DNA of 43,009 nt from Acidobacteriota bacterium (lineage in GTDB: Bacteria > Acidobacteriota > Terriglobia > Terriglobales > Acidobacteriaceae): assembly GCA_021851335.1 (NCBI GenBank), contig JAJZEA010000025.1:1-43009 (forward strand). The letters run 5' to 3'. Made by a program: the position numbers and the translations under genes. Below, one piece after another: positions 8,570-16,428 of the stretch. The first letter of the stretch is position 1. Each line of letters opens with the position of its first letter. A model generated the notes under the pieces. The model saw nothing but the letters and a program-made list of their open reading frames with translations. It did not search any database and had not been told where the DNA came from.

Positions 8570-8590
8570 AGCCTGCGACAGGCTGAGGAG
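8570..8590 (+). promoter_or_regulatory. Hairpin directly abutting the pncA ribosome binding site
   Basis: AGCCTG (8570-8575) and CAGGCT (8579-8584) pair around a 3-nt CGA loop. The next base begins the GAGGAG ribosome binding site (8585-8590), 8 nt before the pncA ATG. Folding would place a stem against the Shine-Dalgarno sequence and could modulate initiation. The geometry is seen; the effect is inferred. Confidence 0.35.
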
Positions 8591-8598
8591 CGGCAGCG

Positions 8599-9231
8599 AT
8601 GAAGGCAGGGGGCGAAGAGGATGTGCTGATCGTGGTGGATGTGCAGCGGGATTTCTGCGCAGGCGGTGCTCTGGCTGTGCCGGAAGGCGATGCGGTCGTG
8701 GAGCCGGTGAATCGGCTGATGGAGCAATTTCGCCACGTGGTTGTCACGCAGGACTGGCATCCGGCGGACCATAGTTCGTTTGCCGAGCAGCACCCGGGGC
8801 GTCAGGCGTTCGAGGTGGTGGAGATGTCCTATGGGGAGCAGTGTCTGTGGCCCACGCACTGCGTTCAGGGGACAGGCGGCGCGGAGTTTCATCCGGATTT
8901 GCGGTGGGGACGCGCCGAGCTGATTGTGCGCAAAGGATTTCGACGGGAGATTGATTCCTATTCGGCATTTTTGGAGAACGATCGGGAGACGCCGACAGGT
9001 CTGGCGGGTTATCTGCGGGAGCGCGGGCTGAAGCGCGTGTTTCTGGCTGGGTTGGCGCTGGACTACTGTGTGGGATCTTCAGGAGTGGATGCGCGATGGC
9101 TGGGCCTGGAGGCGTGGGTGGTTGAGGACGCGACGCGCCCGGTGAGCAGGGATCAGTCGCTGACCCTGATGCGCGCGAGGATGGCGGCGATCGATGTGGG
9201 AAGTGTGACGACGGAGGAGTTGTCACGATAA
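8599..9231 (+). CDS. pncA: Nicotinamidase/pyrazinamidase
   Basis: A 210-residue isochorismatase-fold amidase that deaminates nicotinamide to nicotinate in NAD salvage. The catalytic triad is visible: Asp14 (VVDVQRDF), Lys112 (VRKGF) and Cys157 (LDYCVG). Metal ligands fit Asp52 and His54 in QDWHPADHSSF with His87 in LWPTHCVQGT, a stretch nearly diagnostic of PncA. GAGGAG lies 8 nt before the ATG. The gene is followed after about 120 nt by the BAX-inhibitor-like gene on the same strand. De novo NAD synthesis is represented by nadC elsewhere in the window, so the organism has at least parts of both routes. Confidence 0.94.
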   Translation: MKAGGEEDVLIVVDVQRDFCAGGALAVPEGDAVVEPVNRLMEQFRHVVVTQDWHPADHSSFAEQHPGRQAFEVVEMSYGEQCLWPTHCVQGTGGAEFHPDLRWGRAELIVRKGFRREIDSYSAFLENDRETPTGLAGYLRERGLKRVFLAGLALDYCVGSSGVDARWLGLEAWVVEDATRPVSRDQSLTLMRARMAAIDVGSVTTEELSR

Positions 9232-9352
9232 GGGCATTCGCGACCCCAAGGGCATCCGCGACGGGGCTGGACGCTTCCAAGTAAAATGGAAGTCAGAGTA
9301 GTGGAAAGCGGAGCGGCTCTGTTTGTGGGCCGATCCGAATGGAGAACAGGCG

Positions 9353-10120
9353 ATGGCACTGATGAGAACGTCGAATCCGGCATTGAATGAGCGGCAGTTT
9401 CGTGGCGGCGGCAATATGGGTGGATATCCGCTGCAAATGGGCGAGACGATGACGCTGAACGGCACGGTGAACAAGACCGGCATCCTGCTGGTGTGCGCGA
9501 TGGCAACAGCGTACTGGACCTGGGAGCAGTTCCTGGCAACGGGCAATCCTGCATCCGTCGGCGGATGGATGATGCTGGGCCTGATCGGCGGCCTGGTGAT
9601 GGCGATGGTGACCATCTTCAAGAAGGAATGGGCAGGAATTACGGCTCCTGTCTACGCGCTGTGCGAGGGACTGGTGCTGGGCGGGATGTCGGCGATGTTT
9701 GAGCTGCGCTGGCCGGGAATCGCGATTGAGGCGGTAAGCCTGACCTTTGGCGTACTGCTGGTGCTGCTGCTGGCGTATCGTTCGGGGCTGATCCGCGTGA
9801 CGAACAAGATGCGGCTGGGCATTGTGGCGGCGACCGGCGCGATCATGCTGTTTTATCTGGCGGAGATGGTGATGGGTTTCTTTGGAATGCGCCTGACGGC
9901 GCTGAACGGTTCGGGACCGCTCAGCATCGGCATCAGCCTGATCATTGTCGGCGTGGCGGCGATGAATCTGGTGCTGGACTTTGACATGATCGAGACCGGC
10001 GTGAGGATGGGTGCGCCGAAGTACATGGAGTGGTACGGCGCGTTTGGGCTGATGGTGACCCTGGTTTGGCTCTACATGGAGATGCTGAACCTGCTGTCGA
10101 AGTTGAACAGCCGGCGGTAG
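9353..10120 (+). CDS. BAX inhibitor-1/YccA-family membrane protein
   Basis: A 255-residue protein with an N-terminal MALMRTSNPALNERQF, as in the bacterial BI-1-like (YccA/YbhL) family, and seven predicted membrane helices. The C-terminal stretch LDFDMIETGVRMGAPKYMEW and the following WYGAFGLMVTLVWLY are family hallmarks, with the two Asp residues corresponding to the proposed pH-sensing pair. It lies in the cytoplasmic membrane; relatives behave as pH-sensitive calcium leak channels, but the bacterial function is unsettled. The ATG at 9353 is chosen because GGAG lies 8 nt upstream; the open frame starts at 9323. A good terminator follows at 10144. Confidence 0.9.
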   Translation: MALMRTSNPALNERQFRGGGNMGGYPLQMGETMTLNGTVNKTGILLVCAMATAYWTWEQFLATGNPASVGGWMMLGLIGGLVMAMVTIFKKEWAGITAPVYALCEGLVLGGMSAMFELRWPGIAIEAVSLTFGVLLVLLLAYRSGLIRVTNKMRLGIVAATGAIMLFYLAEMVMGFFGMRLTALNGSGPLSIGISLIIVGVAAMNLVLDFDMIETGVRMGAPKYMEWYGAFGLMVTLVWLYMEMLNLLSKLNSRR

Positions 10121-10143
10121 CGGCATCCAGGCTGTCAAGCGAC

Positions 10144-10172
10144 AAGCCCATCCCTTCGGGGGTGGGCTTTTT
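10144..10172 (+). terminator. Rho-independent terminator after the BI-1-like gene
   Basis: An 11-bp stem (10144-10154 with 10159-10169, one G-U pair) closed by a TTCG tetraloop and followed by TTT. It lies 23 nt after the stop codon. Confidence 0.9.
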
Positions 10173-10265
10173 GTCTTTGACGGCGCGCAGATGCAAACGG
10201 ATCGCTGGCTCAAGTTTCGCGGCACGTTGCCGATAACAGGACTCGTAGGAGACTGAGACCGGTTC

Positions 10266-11210
10266 ATGGCCGCCCAAAGTCACATGCCACAGTCCGTTGA
10301 GAGCGGATCCGAGGGTGCAGCATCCACGCCAACCGGTGCAGAGCGGCGAACAGCGCAGCGTTTTGCGCTGGATGAGTCTGTAGCGGTTCATCCGATCACA
10401 GGCGCAAGCAAGCTGGAGGGCCGGATTCGCGACCTGAGCGCCGGAGGATGCAGGCTTGATGTGGATACTCGCCTGCTGACCGGAGCGATGTTGCGGGTCG
10501 AGCTACAGTTCAAGATTCACGGATACACCTTTCGTCTGGTTGGCGTGACCGCGGGGCGACGCACCAAAACCTCGATCGGCATTCGATTTGTGGATCTTTC
10601 CGAGCGTCGGCGTGCGGAGTTGGTGGAGCTGCTTACCCTTCTGGAAGCAAACGCCCAACAGAGTACCAGGCAATCCACTTCGTCAGCGCCCGATCCGCAC
10701 TCTCCGCCGCTTACAAAGCCGATTGAGGTCAGTGTCAAGACCACACCAGCACCAGCCTCACAAGTCTCAGCCACCAAGGCGGCGGCACCTGTGAATCGCA
10801 CAGAGGCCAAGGCCGCGAGGGAGCTTGCCGTGCAGGTGCCCGATGCGCAGAATGCTTCCCCTGCGGCGCCGGGTGATCGGCGCGCTTTTCGTCGATTGCG
10901 CGTCGATACGCGAGCGCGGCTATATCTGGTGAAGACCGGCATTCAAATGACAGGCGCAATTCAGGATTTGAGCATGGCCGGATGCCGCATCGTTACGGAA
11001 GAACCCTTCAATGTGGGCATCTATGTGCGTGTGGAAGCGGAGTTTTTTCTGCACGGCCTGCCCTTTCGATTGGGTGGGGTGAGCCAAGCCATCATCAACA
11101 AGAAGACGATCGGAGTGCGCTTCCTGGATATGAGCGACCGCAAGCGCGAACAACTTGCCGAGCTGATTGAAGAGATTCAGGCGGCATTGAGCGAGACGGA
11201 AAAAAACTGA
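10266..11210 (+). CDS. Tandem PilZ-domain protein (predicted c-di-GMP receptor)
   Basis: This 314-residue protein has two PilZ domains joined by a linker of about 70 residues rich in Pro, Ala, Ser and Thr. The first (about residues 25-125) has RRTAQRF and RDLSAGGCRLDV. The second (about 205-310) has DRRAFRRLRV and QDLSMAGCRIV. Both keep the RxxxR and [D/N]xSxxG elements that bind cyclic di-GMP. Each domain ends with the same GIRF/GVRF-LDMSDR/VDLSER pattern, so the gene arose by internal duplication. There is no signal peptide or membrane segment, so it acts in the cytosol, perhaps on motility or exopolysaccharide. The ATG at 10266 has only a distant GGAG. The gene stands alone behind a terminator. 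Confidence 0.88.
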   Translation: MAAQSHMPQSVESGSEGAASTPTGAERRTAQRFALDESVAVHPITGASKLEGRIRDLSAGGCRLDVDTRLLTGAMLRVELQFKIHGYTFRLVGVTAGRRTKTSIGIRFVDLSERRRAELVELLTLLEANAQQSTRQSTSSAPDPHSPPLTKPIEVSVKTTPAPASQVSATKAAAPVNRTEAKAARELAVQVPDAQNASPAAPGDRRAFRRLRVDTRARLYLVKTGIQMTGAIQDLSMAGCRIVTEEPFNVGIYVRVEAEFFLHGLPFRLGGVSQAIINKKTIGVRFLDMSDRKREQLAELIEEIQAALSETEKN

Positions 11211-11345
11211 GCCTGGGCGATTCCGCTTCTGCGACTCGGGATTGTTTCGCACTCACTTGTGGTGTGGACGAAATATGTCCGTTCCAACAGGATGATAGGC
11301 CCAATACGGATTGTTTCCTGGCATGTATGTATGCGTAGACACGCT

Positions 11346-12302
11346 CTAATGTCTGCGTGGCGGCGTGGCACGCAGTCGTTGCAGCTCGCGATAGACTTCG
11401 CTTTTCGATTGGCCACGCAAGCGGGCAAGCTGTTTGAGTGCATCCTTTTCGCTGAGTTTCTCTGCCTGCTGCAAGCGGGTGAGCGATGTCAGCAGATCTT
11501 CGCCGGCATCGGCAGGGATCAGCTGAGGCGGCGTAAGCAACAGCGTAATCTCGCCCCGCACGCGTTCCTGGGCGGCCATCTGAAACTGGACTGTGGCCAC
11601 CGGGCCGCGCAGAAATTCTTCGTGGAGCTTGGTTAGTTCGCGTGCCACGACAATCGGCAAAGCATCGCCCCAGATGGCGCGCAGATCGGCCAGAGTATCC
11701 AGAATCCGATGCGGCGCTTCGTAGAAGATCAACGTGGTTGCCGGCTCTGGCTGCTCGCGCAGAGCCGTGGCGATGGTCTCCAGCGCCGTGCGCCTCGCGC
11801 CGGATTTTTCCGGCAGGAATCCGTAAAAGCGAAAGCGTTCCGTGGGCAGACCGGAGGCTACCAGAGCCGTGACCGCAGCGTTTGCTCCGGGGATTGGGAT
11901 CACGGGAATCGCTGCCTCCAGCGCCGCTTTCACCAGCCACACGCCAGGATCGCTGATGCCCGGCATTCCGGCGTCGGAGACCAGCGCGACGCGCTCTCCC
12001 CGCTGCATTGCGCCCAGCAGTTCGGTTGCTCGCTCGCGCTCATTGTGTTCGTGGCAACTGAGGGTGGGCGTGGAAATCGCGAAGTGGTTGAGCAGCTTGC
12101 GGGTCTGCCGCGTATCTTCGCAGGCGATGCGGTCGACGGAGCGCAGAATGCGAAGCGCGCGCAGAGTGATGTCTTCGAGATTGCCGATGGGCGTGGCCAC
12201 CAGATACAGGCCGGAGGCAAGCGGGCCAGATGCGAGCAGCGCGTGATCCGCGAAGCCAATCCCAGGTTGCTCGGGCGCGTCGGTTGTCTCCAGCGGTTTC
12301 AT
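11346..12302 (-). CDS. rsmI: 16S rRNA (cytidine1402-2'-O)-methyltransferase RsmI
   Basis: A 318-residue tetrapyrrole-methylase-fold enzyme that 2'-O-methylates C1402 in the ribosomal decoding centre using S-adenosylmethionine. Diagnostic stretches are LVATPIGNLEDITLRAL, CEDTRQTRKLL, VSDAGMPGISDPG, IPGANAAVTALVASGL and FYEAPHRI. The N-terminus is about 25 residues longer than usual, but the ATG at 12302 has AAAGGA 8 nt upstream and is kept. The gene lies 26 nt downstream of the M50-like gene on the same strand, so the two are probably co-transcribed. The 135 bp beyond its stop, up to the double-PilZ gene, hold no clear terminator. Confidence 0.95.
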   Translation of the reverse strand: MKPLETTDAPEQPGIGFADHALLASGPLASGLYLVATPIGNLEDITLRALRILRSVDRIACEDTRQTRKLLNHFAISTPTLSCHEHNERERATELLGAMQRGERVALVSDAGMPGISDPGVWLVKAALEAAIPVIPIPGANAAVTALVASGLPTERFRFYGFLPEKSGARRTALETIATALREQPEPATTLIFYEAPHRILDTLADLRAIWGDALPIVVARELTKLHEEFLRGPVATVQFQMAAQERVRGEITLLLTPPQLIPADAGEDLLTSLTRLQQAEKLSEKDALKQLARLRGQSKSEVYRELQRLRATPPRRH

Positions 12303-12328
12303 CCACAGATTCCTTTGAAGCGGCGCAG

Positions 12329-13444
12329 TCAGCGTTCCGCGTCCATGCGCTCCAGGCGGCGTTGCTCATTGAGCAGAGACATGGACGACATCAGATTCTG
12401 CACGCTCACCACGCCTATGATTCGCTCCCCCTGGGCGACGGGAATCAGTGTCAGCCCGCGTCCCGCGGTGATGCGGCGGATGATCGCGCCCAGTGTATCC
12501 TCTGGTCGCGCAACCTGAAAGTTCCGCGTCATGATGCCCTGCACGTATCCGTTCCCATCCATCCGCAGAGACTCCAGAATGCGCTGACGATTGACGATGC
12601 CCACCAGTTGTGAGCCGCGGACAACGGGAAAGTCCTCCTGCAAGGTGTGAATGCAGTGGCGCAGCGCGTCGAGCAGGGTGTCTGACGGAGAGAGCATGGC
12701 GAAATCCGTCAGCATCACTTCTTCCATGCGCACGGCGTCGACCACGGACTGGAAGAGCACGCCCTGATCTTCAATCTGCGCGCCGATAAAGATGAAAAAA
12801 CCGACGGAGGAAAGCAGCGGATCGTGAAGATAAAAGCCCACGACAATCGTGCCCACCGCGATGGCCTGACCCAGCAGGTGAATGGCGCGACTGGGAGCCG
12901 CCTGTCCGCTGGACTGGGTGTAGCTGGCGCGCAGCAAACGTCCTGCATCGAGCGGATAGGCGGGCAGCAGATGCAACACACCCAGGAACGCCTGAATCCA
13001 TACCGCGCTGCGCAACAACGCCATGGGAGTGACGTAAGGCAGCGCGAGCAGCGGAAAGGCTGCGCTTGCGCCGGTGAGTGTGGCGGCCAGCATCAAAGCT
13101 GTCGCCAGATTGGCCACCGGTCCAGCCAGGGCAAGAATGTATTGCGTCTCTGCGGTGTTGGCCAACTCCTGACTCTCTGGGTTGGCAAAGGCGAACATGC
13201 CGCCAATCGGCAACAGCAGGACAGCGCGCAGACGCAGCCCAAACCAGGCAGCGACGAGAAGACGCACCGATTCACGAACAGCAACTGCGACAAAGATGAG
13301 CAGCCACAGAGCTAATCCGGCGGCGATGGAGCCGCCCAGAGACTGGCTGTAGAGCATGCAGATGGCGATGAGGATGACAAACAGCGTGTGGATGCGAAAC
13401 TCCACACCCATCCATCGACCCAGAGGCAGCGACCATCCACGCAT
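12329..13444 (-). CDS. Site-2-protease-like (M50) membrane protein with CBS domains, zinc motif lost
   Basis: A 371-residue protein laid out like M50B peptidases: about six membrane helices, the GPVANL motif (residues 107-112), LLPAYPLDAGR (158-168, the normal LDG metal-ligand region with Asp165), and two CBS repeats from about residue 240 to the end (MLTDFAMLSPSDT... and IMTRNFQVARPEDT...). The zinc motif HExxH is replaced by RESVR at residues 57-61: both histidines are CGT arginine codons (13274-13276, 13262-13264), each one transition from CAT. It is therefore predicted to be inactive as a protease, while the membrane fold and the adenine-nucleotide-binding type CBS module remain. The ATG at 13444 fits the family N-terminus, although the GGAG is only 2 nt away. 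It is the first gene of a pair with rsmI. Confidence 0.85.
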   Translation of the reverse strand: MRGWSLPLGRWMGVEFRIHTLFVILIAICMLYSQSLGGSIAAGLALWLLIFVAVAVRESVRLLVAAWFGLRLRAVLLLPIGGMFAFANPESQELANTAETQYILALAGPVANLATALMLAATLTGASAAFPLLALPYVTPMALLRSAVWIQAFLGVLHLLPAYPLDAGRLLRASYTQSSGQAAPSRAIHLLGQAIAVGTIVVGFYLHDPLLSSVGFFIFIGAQIEDQGVLFQSVVDAVRMEEVMLTDFAMLSPSDTLLDALRHCIHTLQEDFPVVRGSQLVGIVNRQRILESLRMDGNGYVQGIMTRNFQVARPEDTLGAIIRRITAGRGLTLIPVAQGERIIGVVSVQNLMSSMSLLNEQRRLERMDAER

Positions 13445-13509
13445 GGCTCCATTGTAGCGGCTGACAGGTGGGTGCCATGTGTTGCGGATCGTTTATGCTC
13501 AGGAACGGG

Positions 13510-14124
13510 ATGCGCATCATTGGTGGACGGTTTCGATCACGCGCGCTGCTGGCCCCTGCCGGTCAGCAGACCCGGCCTACCTCGGATCGACTGCGCGAGA
13601 CGTTGATGAATGTTCTGACGAATGGCGCAAGGAATCGCGTCCTGGAAGCGCGCGTGGTCGATCTCTATGCGGGCACGGGCGCAGTGGGACTGGAAGCGCT
13701 CAGTCGAGGCGCGCATTCGGCGACCTTCGTGGAAAACTCGCCTGCGGCGATGGCCACGCTTGAAGCGAATTGCAAGCGAATGGGTCTTGGCGCAGAGGCT
13801 GTTTGCGTGCGTGCGGCTGTCTCGACGTGGCTGCGGCGCGCGGGAGCTGGTGCAGCCCGGTTCGACCTGGTCTTCCTTGACCCGCCATGGGAGATGCATG
13901 AAGAGTATGCTCAGGCGATGGGTCTGCTTGGCGCTGCGACGCTGCTCGCAGCGGATGCCTGGGTGGTGGCCGAGCATCGATCCAAGACGGAGCTTGCGGA
14001 TCAATTTGGCGGGCTGCGACGCTGGCGGGTGATCCATCAGGGCGACGCCGCGCTGAGTTTTTATGCGCTTGTAGGCCAGGAAACCCCGGAGTCGCGACCC
14101 GATCTGCGCGAATCGCCTGTTTAG
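13510..14124 (+). CDS. rsmD: 16S rRNA (guanine966-N2)-methyltransferase RsmD
   Basis: A class I SAM-dependent methyltransferase of 204 residues. The family N-terminus MRIIGGRFRSRALLAP begins at ATG 13510, with AGGA 5 nt upstream; the open frame extends up to 13468 but that part does not fit the family. Key motifs are RPTSDRLRETLMNVL, the SAM-binding DLYAGTGAVGLEALSRGA, and the catalytic DLVFLDPPW, with DPPW in place of the commoner DPPY. It modifies G966 of 16S rRNA during 30S assembly. It is divergent from the M50-like gene. The usual partner coaD is not next to it here. The C-terminal ten residues are polar and probably disordered. Confidence 0.93.
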   Translation: MRIIGGRFRSRALLAPAGQQTRPTSDRLRETLMNVLTNGARNRVLEARVVDLYAGTGAVGLEALSRGAHSATFVENSPAAMATLEANCKRMGLGAEAVCVRAAVSTWLRRAGAGAARFDLVFLDPPWEMHEEYAQAMGLLGAATLLAADAWVVAEHRSKTELADQFGGLRRWRVIHQGDAALSFYALVGQETPESRPDLRESPV

Positions 14125-14246
14125 GGCCGGGGCCAATTTTCCTCATCTCTTCGTCCTTCGTCGCTTGAATACACTCGGTATTCCGCTCTCCTCGATAGAA
14201 GAAAAACTGGCTCCCGGCGCCACCCTTCGGGTAGGCTCAACAGGCC

Positions 14247-14927
14247 CTAGTTCATCTGCTTGCTGTGCGAGGCAAGATATTTGTCGAACGGAATCTCAAA
14301 GTAGAAGAGTTCCTTGCCGTCGATATCGCGCAGGGAGTGAAGATTGAGCGCGGCGCCTGCCAGCGGATGGCTCAACCCGCTGACGTCATAGAAAAGAAAA
14401 CCGGCCTCTGTGGTGTGGGGCTTTACGATGAGCGATTGAAACTCCAGCGTATTGAAGTCTTCTTCAATGGCCTTGCGCATGTTTTTGTGGGGCAGGTGCA
14501 GACCTGGAATCGGACCTGTCACGCTGCTGCCGTGAATGCGCACGATGCGCCGCTCCACATCTTCCGGTTCGGCGGTCTGCAATCGATCTCCGCCCGCTGT
14601 GATGAAGAGGATGCGCGCATCCTTGAGCGAGATTGCCGTATCGCCCGTGTTGGTCACAACGAGACGCACGGGCATGAAACCATGCGCGACGTAATTGACG
14701 CGAAAGAGCTTGAGCTGTCGGGTGGTGTTGTAGGGTTCGACGGCGATGGCCAGGTGCTCGGCTGGATGAACTTCGACAGCGGCAAAGTTGGTGGCTGGTT
14801 CAACGGGAGGCGGCTTGTGTTCGGCAGCGTAAGCGGCTGCGAACGAGTGCCAAAGCAGGCAGGCCAATGCAATTGCGCGCGCGCCGGAACGGTCTCGCTG
14901 GAGGTGAAGCGGAAACACATCGGGCAT
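14247..14927 (-). CDS. Exported hypothetical protein, 226 aa
   Basis: I do not recognise a named family. The N-terminus has arginines, a hydrophobic segment (AIALACLLWHSFAAAYA) and a likely signal peptidase I site at AYA-A. The mature part looks like an all-beta sandwich: VRLVVTNTGDTAISLKDARI resembles a domain of the kind used in periplasmic accessory proteins, where a nearby partner protein is modulated. Two later stretches, HGSSVTGPIPGLHLPHKN and GFLFYDVSGLSHPLAGA, look conserved. GAGGAG lies 10 nt before the ATG at 14927. It is divergent from waaA (about 150 bp apart) and convergent with rsmD. No function is proposed beyond an envelope location. Confidence 0.7.
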   Translation of the reverse strand: MPDVFPLHLQRDRSGARAIALACLLWHSFAAAYAAEHKPPPVEPATNFAAVEVHPAEHLAIAVEPYNTTRQLKLFRVNYVAHGFMPVRLVVTNTGDTAISLKDARILFITAGGDRLQTAEPEDVERRIVRIHGSSVTGPIPGLHLPHKNMRKAIEEDFNTLEFQSLIVKPHTTEAGFLFYDVSGLSHPLAGAALNLHSLRDIDGKELFYFEIPFDKYLASHSKQMN

Positions 14928-15075
14928 GGACTTCAGACTCCTCTGGATGGAACCATACCAGCCCGGCGGCTTGTCATGCCACAGGAATGGCGGAAGCCGA
15001 ACGTCGCTCGGCTTCTGTATTCTGAATCAGATTTTCATTCGTACTGCAATGCCCTGGCAGACAGAATCGCGGCGC

Positions 15076-16428
15076 ATGAACTGGATCGTCTGGCTCTATC
15101 AACTCGTCTTCCCACTGGCTTTGCTGGTGGCTGCTCCGTGGTGGCTGCTACGGATGGTCACTACGGAGCGTTATCGCGAGGGACTGGCGGAACGGCTGGG
15201 ATGGGTACCGAGTCGACTGTTTCTGCCTGGAGATGAGCGCGAGATCATCTGGGTGCATGCCGTCTCCGTAGGCGAGGTGATCGCCGTGTTGCGTCTGATC
15301 GCAGCGCTCGACAAGCAGAGGCCAAAGGCGCGTGTCCTGCTCTCGACGACCACGCGCACCGGGCAACAGATTGCGCGCGCGCGGCTCGGTGCGGATCGCG
15401 TTTTTTATTGTCCTCTTGATCTGGCGTGGTCCGTGGGCGCCTGGCTGCGCGCATTGCAACCGAGTTTGCTGGTGTTGGTGGAGACGGAGTTCTGGCCCGG
15501 CCTTTTAAGCGGGTGTTTTCGTCGCGGGATTCCCGTGATGGTGGTCAATGCGCGCATCTCTGACCGTTCGTGGCCGCGCTATCGTCGCCTGCGCGCTCTG
15601 TGGCGGCCATTCTTGCGCCGTCTGAGCGCGGTTCTGGCTCAAAGCGAGCAGGATGCCGTGCGGCTGCGTGCGCTGGGATGCGCCACGACGGAGGCGACGG
15701 GAAATCTGAAGTATGACCTGAAAGCGGATGCCGAGGCGGAGATTGTTTCTGTGCTTCGTGCCGGGAGTTTGAAAACCTGTGAGTCGCGTGACGGGAGGCC
15801 GGGCGCAATCATGAGCGGGAGCCGCTGGCTGGTGGCAGGCAGCACGCTCGACGGCGAAGAGCAGGCGCTGATTGCTGCCTGGCCGCGAGTGAGAGCCGTG
15901 CACGGCGACCTGCTTCTTTTACTGGCTCCGCGGCATCCGGAGCGATTCTCGGCAGTGGCTCAGATGCTGGACGAAAGCGGCATTCCGTGGTTGCGCCGCA
16001 GTCAACTCACTTCAGCCGAGCAGCCGCGCGCTGGAGCGGAGATCCTGCTGCTGGACAGCATCGGCGAACTGGCCGCAGCGTATGCCGTAGCGGAGGCGGC
16101 GTTTGTCGGCGGCAGCGTGGCGCGCGGCGGAGGTCACAATCCGCTGGAGCCGGCGCTGCACGGAGTGCCTGTCGTCATGGGTCCGCATGTGGAGAATTTT
16201 CGTGGCATTGTGGCGGATATGCAAGCCGAACAGGCCATTGTGATAGCGCAGACAGCGGACTTCAACGCGGTCTGTGATGCCTTGTTGACATTGCTCAGTG
16301 ACCGTGCCGCGGCGCGCGCCATGGGTGAGCGCGCGCGCCAGGTGCTGGCTCGTCACGCTGGAGCAACGCAGTGCGCGCTGCGGATGATTGACAGAGTCTT
16401 GCAGACGAAAGGCAGAGTGTGGCGATGA
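15076..16428 (+). CDS. waaA: Kdo transferase (3-deoxy-D-manno-octulosonic acid transferase)
   Basis: A 450-residue GT30 enzyme that adds Kdo to lipid IVA on the inner face of the cytoplasmic membrane. One N-terminal anchor helix (residues 2-24) is followed by HAVSVGEV, which holds the catalytic Glu, then STTTRTGQQIA, ETEFWPGLL, NARISDRSWPRY, and the C-terminal donor-site stretch GGSVARGGGHNPLEPA. The start at ATG 15076 (MNWIVWLYQLVF) is chosen by fit to the family; an in-frame ATG at 15049 is possible and neither has a strong ribosome binding site. The gene overlaps lpxK by 4 nt (ATGA at 16425-16428), so the two are translationally coupled. It begins the lipopolysaccharide run. Confidence 0.95.
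   Translation: MNWIVWLYQLVFPLALLVAAPWWLLRMVTTERYREGLAERLGWVPSRLFLPGDEREIIWVHAVSVGEVIAVLRLIAALDKQRPKARVLLSTTTRTGQQIARARLGADRVFYCPLDLAWSVGAWLRALQPSLLVLVETEFWPGLLSGCFRRGIPVMVVNARISDRSWPRYRRLRALWRPFLRRLSAVLAQSEQDAVRLRALGCATTEATGNLKYDLKADAEAEIVSVLRAGSLKTCESRDGRPGAIMSGSRWLVAGSTLDGEEQALIAAWPRVRAVHGDLLLLLAPRHPERFSAVAQMLDESGIPWLRRSQLTSAEQPRAGAEILLLDSIGELAAAYAVAEAAFVGGSVARGGGHNPLEPALHGVPVVMGPHVENFRGIVADMQAEQAIVIAQTADFNAVCDALLTLLSDRAAARAMGERARQVLARHAGATQCALRMIDRVLQTKGRVWR

Larger units (their letters stand above)
8255..8598. other. Intergenic region between divergent VWFA and pncA genes
   Basis: No convincing gene was found in these 344 bp. The region holds a short palindrome with an internal direct repeat (8300-8335). 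It also holds a 19-nt stretch at 8275-8293 matching 16 of 19 bases of the arm of the palindromic element at 36978, an isolated TTGACA at 8546-8551 without a good -10 partner, and a small hairpin touching the pncA ribosome binding site. Confidence 0.5.

Noticed and set aside
11335..11345. ACACGCTCTA match to the arm of the palindromic element
   Set aside because: Only 10 bases match, which may occur by chance in a window of this size, and no partner arm is nearby.
14124..14246. CACCC-TTCG-GGTAGG hairpin between rsmD and the exported hypothetical gene
   Set aside because: The stem is only about four pairs and has no T-tract; too weak to call a terminator.
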